This document shows positions 1 to 5,505 of a stretch of DNA of 6,516 bases, piece after piece. The stretch spans positions 1 through 6,516 of the forward strand of contig JAUWNO010000126.1 in assembly GCA_030612605.1 (NCBI GenBank). Direction: 5' to 3'. Under the pieces are notes generated by a model. It made no database searches and had not been told where the DNA came from. It was given only the letters and a program-made list of their open reading frames with translations. A program made the position numbers and the translations under genes. The stretch's first letter is position 1. Each line of letters begins with the position of its first letter. The DNA comes from Armatimonadota bacterium. GTDB taxonomy: Bacteria; Cloacimonadota; Cloacimonadia; Cloacimonadales; TCS61.

Positions 1-1911
1 ATCTTCCTCGAATTTTTTGACTTCGACCCAGGTTGAATCTTCAGGATTGAATACAATTTCAGTTATATCTTTGGTTTGATAGAAATAGATATCTGTTAAT
101 TCACCTTTCAGGAAATCGAAAGCATAAATGGGATTTTCTTCGACTTTTGAATTATAGCTGGCAAATTGTCCGTCGAGCATAATATTCAAGTTTTTTATTG
201 GTTTGATTTGATTTCTTAAGAAAAAGGAAAGATTTGTTACTGTTGATGAATAATCATATCTATGTTGTGTTTCGGAATAAATTCCCAGACTATCCGGTTC
301 ATCAGGATTGAAGTAACGAAATTTATTAGATTCTGCATAATGGTCTGCATTCCAATTGCGGATTTCAAAACCAAAAATAATATTAATACTTGACGAGCCA
401 TCAATCAGTTCTTCTTGGTAATAAGTATTAAATCCGAATTGTTTGTGGTTATTATTACTGATATTTTTCCAGCTATGAGCACCATCTCCCGTAACCATAT
501 TTGTACCGCTAAGCCCAGTAATTCGTACACTATCTCCCGGGGCATAAGTAAAATAACTTGTGTCTGGATTATAACCTTCTAATATCTCACCGGTCAGGTT
601 ATAAATAAACTTGGCATGTTTACCAAAACGTTTAGCTTCGGAAGATGCAGGTAAAATATCTTTATAATATATTTCTCCTGTTTCAATATCGAATAAACCA
701 TTATTTAGATAACCACCACCTCCGTTTCCACTCGTTACAAAAACATTTGTAACCAGAGATTGATGATTGGAAAGGAGCCATTTATCTCGAATGGAAAACT
801 GCGGTTTCACATAATGATTTTCCTGCCACGGATGTTTGGTAGGATTGAATTCTCTACCCAGAAATTTCGCAAGTTCAATATCTGAATTACTTCTTGCCTG
901 AAGATGCTCTTGAGGAGCAATAATGAAGCTTGTATTCACTTTATGAGCAGCAAATTTATTTTCTGTTTCAAAGCCAAAAGAGTATCCATCATAAACTGTA
1001 CCGACCACATAAGAATCTCCGTATTTCCGCTCAGCAGCCATACTGAAATTGAATTTACCATCAAACAGATCGCCGGATTCATATCGAAGTAGAACATTAA
1101 AATTCACCGGCTTATAATCCTGCATTCCACCTTTTCCATCAGCTACTTTTCCATCGGTTGTGTAATATCCGCCGGAAGTTCGAAAAGTGAAATTCTTGTT
1201 TTCAGAGGAACCGATCGTCTCGATATTGACAGAACCTCCTAAAGCACCTGAACCATATAAAGATGAACCTGCTCCCCTCTGAACTTGGATGGATTTTATA
1301 TTTGATGAAAGTCCGGTCCAATTTGACCAGTAAACCACCTGGCTTTCAGGGTCATTAACAGGAATTCCATTTATCAGAATCTGAATTTTTTCCGCATCGA
1401 ATCCGCGAATGAAGATACCGGATTCACCCAGACCTGAACTGCTGGAAAATAATCCCGGAACTCCATCCAATAATAATGGAATATCTTCTGTAGTATATTT
1501 TTCAGAAATAATTTCTTCATCTAAATTTGTGAAAGCAATTGGTGTTTCCCTGGTTACAGCACGGTTTCCTGTTATACTGATTCCCTCCATTTTAATAGCT
1601 CGAATTTCCAAAAAGAAATTGATTTTTGTGGTAAGATCAGATTCTACTTCAACTTCTTGCATCTGCTTTTCAAAACCAATAAAATTAGCATGCAGGTTGT
1701 GGATTCCGATCGGAACATTTTTCAGAATGAAACTGCCATTCTCTTTTGCATAAGTTCCAAATTCAGGACTGATATAAACAGAAGCTCCTTCCAAGGGTTC
1801 ATTCGTTTTTCCAATGGTAACTTTACCTGCGATATTACCGGTTTCTACTGCTAATAATGATGCTGTTAAGACTGTAAAAAAAATCATAAAAAAAATGTAA
1901 TTTTTGCTCAT
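1..1911 (-). CDS. TonB-dependent outer-membrane receptor, N-terminal 637 residues (runs off left edge)
   Basis: This frame is open from ATG at 1911 to the window edge with no stop, giving 637 residues. Residues 1-21 look like a signal peptide: K4, a hydrophobic stretch from about 5 to 20, then a small-residue region. Residues about 26-102 match a carboxypeptidase-regulatory-like beta-sandwich (GNIAGKVT, PLEGASVYI, and FILKNVPIGIHNL near 61-73). A TonB-box-like MEGISITG follows at 108-115. The plug domain spans about 122-235, with IFIRGFDAEKIQILINGIPVND near 166-187 read in two parts (IFIRGFDAEKI, then QILINGIPVND) and IQVQRGAGSSLYGSGALGG at 208-226, the family hallmark. The rest is the start of the 22-strand beta-barrel, rich in aromatic and alternating residues; the last strands are missing. 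By family knowledge it moves a nutrient or metal chelate across the outer membrane using TonB-ExbBD energy. The substrate cannot be read from sequence; cobalamin, siderophore or glycan are all possible. It lies 154 bp downstream of nrdJ with its own promoter candidate. Confidence 0.93.
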   Translation of the reverse strand, partial: MSKNYIFFMIFFTVLTASLLAVETGNIAGKVTIGKTNEPLEGASVYISPEFGTYAKENGSFILKNVPIGIHNLHANFIGFEKQMQEVEVESDLTTKINFFLEIRAIKMEGISITGNRAVTRETPIAFTNLDEEIISEKYTTEDIPLLLDGVPGLFSSSSGLGESGIFIRGFDAEKIQILINGIPVNDPESQVVYWSNWTGLSSNIKSIQVQRGAGSSLYGSGALGGSVNIETIGSSENKNFTFRTSGGYYTTDGKVADGKGGMQDYKPVNFNVLLRYESGDLFDGKFNFSMAAERKYGDSYVVGTVYDGYSFGFETENKFAAHKVNTSFIIAPQEHLQARSNSDIELAKFLGREFNPTKHPWQENHYVKPQFSIRDKWLLSNHQSLVTNVFVTSGNGGGGYLNNGLFDIETGEIYYKDILPASSEAKRFGKHAKFIYNLTGEILEGYNPDTSYFTYAPGDSVRITGLSGTNMVTGDGAHSWKNISNNNHKQFGFNTYYQEELIDGSSSINIIFGFEIRNWNADHYAESNKFRYFNPDEPDSLGIYSETQHRYDYSSTVTNLSFFLRNQIKPIKNLNIMLDGQFASYNSKVEENPIYAFDFLKGELTDIYFYQTKDITEIVFNPEDSTWVEVKKFEED

Positions 1912-1917
1912 ACTTAT

Positions 1918-1922
1918 CCTCC
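1918..1922 (-). promoter_or_regulatory. Ribosome binding site of the TonB receptor gene
   Basis: The minus strand reads GGAGG, six nucleotides before ATG at 1911. This strong Shine-Dalgarno match fixes the start and agrees with the signal peptide beginning there. Confidence 0.85.
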
Positions 1923-1959
1923 ATAATTTATTTTATATTAAAGTGAAAAACATATTAAG

Positions 1960-1989
1960 ATAAGAGTTTTTTCTTTATGATAATGTCAA
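1960..1989 (-). promoter_or_regulatory. Candidate promoter for the TonB receptor gene
   Basis: On the minus strand a perfect TTGACA lies at 1989-1984. It is preceded by a run of ten T at 2003-1994 that could act as an UP-type A/T tract. At an 18-nt spacing comes TCTTAT (1965-1960), only 4 of 6 matches to TATAAT. This would start transcription about 40 nt before the ATG. The -35 is convincing but the -10 is poor, and the local AT-richness makes chance matches easy. If real, the receptor can be transcribed separately from nrdJ. Confidence 0.35.
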
Positions 1990-2022
1990 GATTAAAAAAA
2001 AAATTGGATTGTAGCCAGCAGC

Positions 2023-2055
2023 AAACTTGTGAGGTTTTCAAAACTTAACAAGTTT
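2023..2055 (-). terminator. 33-nt near-perfect palindrome just after nrdJ, possible terminator hairpin
   Basis: Arms 2023-2038 and 2040-2055 pair at 14 of 16 positions around a single central base at 2039. The outer 8 bp (AAACTTGT / ACAAGTTT) are perfect. It starts 10 nt beyond the nrdJ stop codon. No U-tract follows the hairpin directly on the minus strand; the nearest T run is at 2003-1994, about 20 nt away. It is therefore not a textbook intrinsic terminator. It could instead protect the 3' end of the nrdJ mRNA or be a dispersed palindromic repeat. Confidence 0.45.
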
Positions 2056-2065
2056 AGAAAGCCTA

Positions 2066-4306
2066 TCAGCACTTAGACCAGCCGCAGGAATTACACTTCA
2101 AACAACCTTCACTATGTTCGATCTGGCTGCCGCAATCCGGGCAAATACCGCTCGCCCTGTATCTTTTTTTTGTGGATGAAATTTCCGATTTTATTTCTTT
2201 GTTTGGATTTTGCGTTCCATTATCTAGTTGCAGGAAACTTTCCAGGGATTTGGCAATTCCATCTGAACAGGAGGTGATCATCTCACCTTTGTGCCACATG
2301 GGAGAAGGACAGCGAATTCCTTTTAACTGCCGAATAATTGAATCGATCTTAACATTGGAACGCAAACATAAAGAGACCAATCTACCAATGGCTTCCAATT
2401 GAGCGGAAGCACAGCCACCTACTTTTCCCATCTGTGTGAAAACCTCACAAGCACCGATTTCATCGGAATTTATGGTAACATAAAGATGTCCGCAGCCGGT
2501 TTCAATTTTTTGAGTGACGCCATTAGTAATTTGTGGTCTCTTACGCGGACTGACCTTTAATTTATCTTCTTCCGAAACTTTGCTGCCAACATTAAGAACC
2601 TGGTTTTCGCGGCTGCCGTCACGATAGACAGTTACGCCTTTACAACCCAGTTCGTAAGCTAATTCAAAGGATATCCTGATATCCTCTCTGGTTGCATCTC
2701 TTTTGAAATTTATCGTTTTGGAAACTGCATTGTCAGTATATTTCTGAAAAGCTGCCTGCATCCTGATGTGCCATTCCGGAGAAATATCGTGAGAAGTAAC
2801 AAAGATTTTTTTCAGCTCTTCAGGTATTTCTTTTAGATGTGAAATGCTTCCGGTTTCAGATACTTTTTCCATCAATTTTTGGGAATACAAACCAGCATCA
2901 CGAATTGCTTTTTCAAAGATAGGATTCACATAAAGGAGCTTTTCTCCATCCATCACATTCTTGATGTAAACCAGGGAAAATTGAGGTTCGATTCCACTGG
3001 AAGTATCTGCGATCATACTTATTGTGCCGGTTGGAGCGATTGTAGTTGTAGTTGCGTTTCGTATTCCGTTTTTTGCAATTTTGCCCGAAAGTTCCTTCCA
3101 ATCCAGTTTTTTCTTTTTTCTTTTCAATTTTCTTTTATCATAAATGCTGCCTTTGAAATTCGGGAAACTTGCAAACTTTTGAGCTAATTCCATGGATTTC
3201 TGTTTGGAATGAAAATCGACAAATTCCATAATTTCCTCAGCAAGCTCCACAGCAGCATCGTAATCATACGGAATTTTGAGCATAAACAATAAATCTGCCC
3301 AACCCATCAAACCCAAACCGATCTTCCGATTTGCTTTAACCATTTCAGCAATTTCCGGAAGTGGAAATTTCGATTGATTAATTACATCATCCAGGAATTC
3401 CACGCTGTCCCGAACCACTTTTTTAAGAAGGTTCCAATCAATTTTTCCCTGCTTAATCATTGCAGCTAAATTCAATGAACCCAGGTTACAAGCTTCATTT
3501 GGAAGCAGCGGCTGTTCACCACATGGGTTTGTACTTTCAATTCTTCCAATATGAGGAGTGGGATTGAACTTGTTGATTCGGTCTAAAAAAATTATACCGG
3601 GCTCACCATTTTTATGAGCCATTTCCACGATTAAAATAAAGACATCTCGTGCTTTCAGTTTTTGGGTAACTTTTTTTGTATGAGGAGAGATCAGTTCGTA
3701 TTCATCGCCTTGATGAACAGCTTTCATGAAATCTTCAGTTATGCCCACGCTGATATTGAAATTTGTCAATTCCGAAGGGTCTTCTTTGCAGGTTATAAAC
3801 TCTAAAATCTGGGGATGGTTTACATTCAGAATCGCCATATTTGCACCACGTCTGGTTCCACCTTGTTTTACAGCATCTGTGGCAGCATTGAAAGCTTTCA
3901 AAAAAGTGATTGGTCCACTGGAAACTCCATTTGTGCTTTTTACTCGCGAATTTTTCTCCCGCAAGTTGCTGAAACTGAAACCGGTGCCACCGCCACTTTT
4001 ATGTATCAGCGCAGCATTTTTTATACTATCGAAAATGCTTTCCATACTGTCTTCGATTGGCAGAACAAAACAAGCAGAAAGTTGCTGCAGGTCATTTCCT
4101 GCGTTCATCAAAGTGGGAGAATTGGGTAGGAAATAACAGGAATCCAACAATTTAAAATATTTTTTTTCCTTTTCAGGATCTCCGTTACTGATATTTTCCG
4201 CAACTCTAGAAATCATTTTTTCCCAGTTTTCAATCGGTTTTCCGTTTTCATCTTGTTGGAAATATCTTCGTTCCAAAACTCTTTTTGCATTTTCTGATAA
4301 TTTCAT
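2066..4306 (-). CDS. nrdJ: Vitamin B12-dependent ribonucleotide reductase, class II (NrdJ)
   Basis: This complete 746-residue protein reduces ribonucleotides to deoxyribonucleotides in the cytoplasm using adenosylcobalamin. Numbered from ATG 4306, the catalytic set is complete. C79 (SACF) and C273 (EACNLGSLNL) form the redox pair. N260, C262 and E264 lie in NPCGE, with C262 as the thiyl-radical cysteine. PTGTIS at 425-430 is the phosphate-binding loop. GGGTGF (105-110) and GGTRRGAN (149-156) are further family signatures. A TSCPD domain spans about 597-666 (TGCGHLYVT, GGCASAQLEA). The tail is a zinc ribbon, with C722/C725 and C735/C738/C741 and a terminal C746, which probably re-reduces the active-site disulfide. 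There is no N-terminal ATP-cone, so overall activity regulation by dATP through a cone is not expected. A lysine/arginine-rich patch at 391-400 precedes RNATTTTIAPTG. The TTG at 4318 is rejected as the start because the GGAG at 4316-4313 is spaced for ATG 4306. It lies about 500 bp downstream of nrdG, outside that operon. Confidence 0.97.
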   Translation of the reverse strand: MKLSENAKRVLERRYFQQDENGKPIENWEKMISRVAENISNGDPEKEKKYFKLLDSCYFLPNSPTLMNAGNDLQQLSACFVLPIEDSMESIFDSIKNAALIHKSGGGTGFSFSNLREKNSRVKSTNGVSSGPITFLKAFNAATDAVKQGGTRRGANMAILNVNHPQILEFITCKEDPSELTNFNISVGITEDFMKAVHQGDEYELISPHTKKVTQKLKARDVFILIVEMAHKNGEPGIIFLDRINKFNPTPHIGRIESTNPCGEQPLLPNEACNLGSLNLAAMIKQGKIDWNLLKKVVRDSVEFLDDVINQSKFPLPEIAEMVKANRKIGLGLMGWADLLFMLKIPYDYDAAVELAEEIMEFVDFHSKQKSMELAQKFASFPNFKGSIYDKRKLKRKKKKLDWKELSGKIAKNGIRNATTTTIAPTGTISMIADTSSGIEPQFSLVYIKNVMDGEKLLYVNPIFEKAIRDAGLYSQKLMEKVSETGSISHLKEIPEELKKIFVTSHDISPEWHIRMQAAFQKYTDNAVSKTINFKRDATREDIRISFELAYELGCKGVTVYRDGSRENQVLNVGSKVSEEDKLKVSPRKRPQITNGVTQKIETGCGHLYVTINSDEIGACEVFTQMGKVGGCASAQLEAIGRLVSLCLRSNVKIDSIIRQLKGIRCPSPMWHKGEMITSCSDGIAKSLESFLQLDNGTQNPNKEIKSEISSTKKRYRASGICPDCGSQIEHSEGCLKCNSCGWSKC

Positions 4307-4312
4307 CAAATT

Positions 4313-4316
4313 CTCC
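4313..4316 (-). promoter_or_regulatory. Ribosome binding site that decides the nrdJ start
   Basis: The minus strand has GGAG at 4316-4313, six nucleotides before ATG at 4306. The longer reading from TTG at 4318 would place this motif inside the coding region and has no comparable motif at the right distance upstream. Confidence 0.8.
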
Positions 4317-4325
4317 AAAGCTTAG

Positions 4326-4353
4326 ATTATATTAATGTCCATAACTATATAAA
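4326..4353 (-). promoter_or_regulatory. Candidate nrdJ promoter
   Basis: On the minus strand a perfect TATAAT lies at 4331-4326. A TTTATA (4353-4348), 4 of 6 to TTGACA, lies 16 nt upstream. Transcription would start near 4319, leaving a very short leader of about 13 nt that contains the ribosome binding site and no room for a riboswitch. A weak NrdR-box-like stretch overlaps the -35 region (4345-4354). The region is very AT-rich, so the assignment is tentative. Confidence 0.4.
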
Positions 4354-4501
4354 TATCAATAATTTATGGAAAAATTTCGATATTAGAGTTGCCATCTCTA
4401 TAAAACAAAAAACTTAAGAATATCAAATGCTGTCAAGATGGAATTTAGTAGAATTCAGTTAATGTTTTTTAGACTGTTTTATTAAAAGGACTTAAAGATA
4501 G

Positions 4502-4540
4502 CACACGGATGACACGGATGTTACGGATAGTCACAGATAA
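4502..4540. repeat. Short tandem repeat, 9-bp period (ACACGGATG type)
   Basis: ACACGGATG occurs twice exactly at 4503-4511 and 4512-4520. A degenerate unit TTACGGATA (4521-4529) follows, then a decayed CACAGATAA end. The GC-containing units stand out from the AT-rich surroundings. Similar 'CACGGATGACACGGAT' tracts are, from memory, common intergenic repeats in several uncultured low-GC lineages. Between the nrdJ promoter candidate and this tract (about 4360-4500) I see only AT-rich sequence with weak 4-5 bp inverted repeats. Confidence 0.7.
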
Positions 4541-4554
4541 GAAATATAACTTTG

Positions 4555-4671
4555 TATCTTTGCTTGCCCCGTAAGGAAGTTTACCCTCTGAAATACGAAG
4601 TAATATTTAATAGGGAATTACCGCAGTTGGATAATAAATCCAACAGGGTAAACTATATCGGGATATCTTTG
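4555..4671. repeat. MITE-like structured intergenic element with flanking 8-bp direct repeat
   Basis: TATCTTTG at 4555-4562 recurs exactly at 4664-4671. Between the copies is a symmetrical structure. CCCG (4568-4571) pairs with CGGG (4659-4662). AGTTTACCCT (4578-4587) pairs perfectly with AGGGTAAACT (4645-4654). Inside these, GTTGGAT (4626-4632) and ATCCAAC (4638-4644) form a 7-bp hairpin with an AATAA loop that abuts the outer stem. GTAAT (4600-4604) can pair with ATTAC (4617-4621). The fold is a three-way junction. The direct repeat is what a target-site duplication would look like. No coding potential is seen. It may be a small non-autonomous mobile element or a structured RNA; a single copy in this window cannot decide. 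Confidence 0.5.
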
Positions 4672-4750
4672 TGGAGAATTAAATAAAAATCATATTAAAC
4701 CATAATTTATCAATGTTAATCATCGTTGAAAAAATATAGACAAAATAATA

Positions 4751-4780
4751 ATTCGTGTAAATTTGTGCAATTTGTGGATA
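4751..4780. repeat. Short tandem repeat, about 9-bp period (ATTTGTGNA type), inverted relative to 4502-4540
   Basis: ATTCGTGTAA (4751-4760), ATTTGTGCA (4761-4769) and ATTTGTGGA (4770-4778) are three consecutive related units. Their core ATYYGTG equals the reverse complement of the CACGGAT units at 4502-4540, so the two tracts belong to one family in opposite orientation. The tract begins about 28 bp beyond the nrdG stop codon. No clear terminator hairpin for nrdDG is seen between 4655 and 4807; the minus strand there is only T-rich. Confidence 0.55.
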
Positions 4781-4807
4781 TAAAGAGAAAAATAGAAAAG
4801 AATAATT

Positions 4808-5497
4808 TCAGCGAATGGCAAATTCAAGAAAATTCGATTTAAAAACCTTTGTGAAAAAATTACATCTTTCTGCAGAAACAGATTTTGCTGATTCGAATTG
4901 TTTATCCAGAGTTTTGCTGAATACAAAGTTTTGCAGATAATATCTTTTTGCTTTTCCGAGCAGTTTTCCGATATTTATCACTTCTTCATTTGAAAGTAAT
5001 TTTTCAGTGAGAGTGCTGCGAAACTCATATTCAATTTGCGAATTCTTGATTAGATCGATGCTCCTGGAAATTGTTTCAGTATCTACTTTCACTTCAGTTA
5101 CATAATCATACTTTTCCAAAGGTGCTTTGATATCCATAGCAATGTAATCTATCAAATTGTGATGTATCAATTTTTTAAGCATTTGAGGATTTGTGCCGTT
5201 TGTATCCAACTTAATTAAAAAACCTAATGATTTTATTTTGGATATTAAATTTGGAAGGTCGTTATGTAAAGTTGGCTCTCCACCTGTGATGGAGACTGCA
5301 TCCAATTTATTTCGGCGTTTATTCAAAAAGGAAAAAATCTCTTTTTCCGGAATTGGTTCTTGGAAAAATTCTTTTTTAACGAGCTCAGGGTTATGACAAT
5401 AAGGACATCTGAAATTGCAGCCTTGAGTAAAAACTATTGCACTGATTTTCCCGGGATATTCATTCAAAGAGAATCTTTGGAAAGCTCCGATTTTCAT
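4808..5497 (-). CDS. nrdG: Anaerobic ribonucleotide reductase activating protein, radical SAM (NrdG)
   Basis: This complete 229-residue radical-SAM enzyme installs the glycyl radical on NrdD in the cytoplasm under anoxia. The cluster motif is C27-x3-C31-x2-C34 in GCNFRCPYCHNPEL. The next signature, TGGEPTLH, is at 71-78 and contacts SAM. TNG near residues 99-101 and YIAMDIKAP near 138-146 follow the pattern of the partial TIM barrel. The opening MKIGAFQRFSLNEYPGK is the usual N-terminus of the NrdG2-type activases (about 190-240 residues), which supports the ATG at 5497. The gene begins 8 nt after the nrdD stop. The only upstream purine match is a weak GAG inside the last nrdD codons, so translational coupling to nrdD is likely. 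No auxiliary-cluster domain is evident: beyond the CxxxCxxC set only C212 is present. Confidence 0.95.
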   Translation of the reverse strand: MKIGAFQRFSLNEYPGKISAIVFTQGCNFRCPYCHNPELVKKEFFQEPIPEKEIFSFLNKRRNKLDAVSITGGEPTLHNDLPNLISKIKSLGFLIKLDTNGTNPQMLKKLIHHNLIDYIAMDIKAPLEKYDYVTEVKVDTETISRSIDLIKNSQIEYEFRSTLTEKLLSNEEVINIGKLLGKAKRYYLQNFVFSKTLDKQFESAKSVSAERCNFFTKVFKSNFLEFAIR

Positions 5498-5505
5498 TTA
5501 ATTTT

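Noticed and set aside
1409..1854. Plus-strand open frames opposite the receptor gene
   Set aside because: They are antisense to the plug and regulatory domains of the TonB receptor, which has clear motifs throughout this stretch.
1994..2003. Run of ten T on the minus strand as the U-tract of an nrdJ terminator
   Set aside because: It lies about 20 nt beyond the palindrome at 2023-2055, and no other stem directly precedes it. It fits better as an A/T tract upstream of the receptor's TTGACA.
3726..4136. Plus-strand open frames of 136 and 104 codons opposite nrdJ
   Set aside because: They are antisense shadows of a well-conserved nrdJ segment; the two lie in different frames and show no recognisable motif or start signal.
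4384..4400. TAGAG-N7-CTCTA inverted repeat as an operator for nrdJ
   Set aside because: Only 5 bp per arm in AT-rich DNA, single copy and about 80 bp from the start codon; too weak to support a site.
4431..4436. Perfect TTGACA on the minus strand upstream of nrdJ as a promoter -35
   Set aside because: No -10-like hexamer lies at 15-19 nt; the nearest TATAGA is about 28 nt away. The TATAAT at 4331-4326 is preferred.
4319..4807. Cobalamin riboswitch controlling nrdJ
   Set aside because: Neither the conserved B12-box type sequence nor the GCC-containing core could be found on the minus strand. The candidate promoter leaves a leader of only about 13 nt.
4720..4926. Short minus-strand open frame of 68 codons overlapping the 3' end of nrdG
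   Set aside because: It is another frame of the nrdG coding region extended into the repeat-rich gap, with no ribosome binding site and a composition typical of chance reading.
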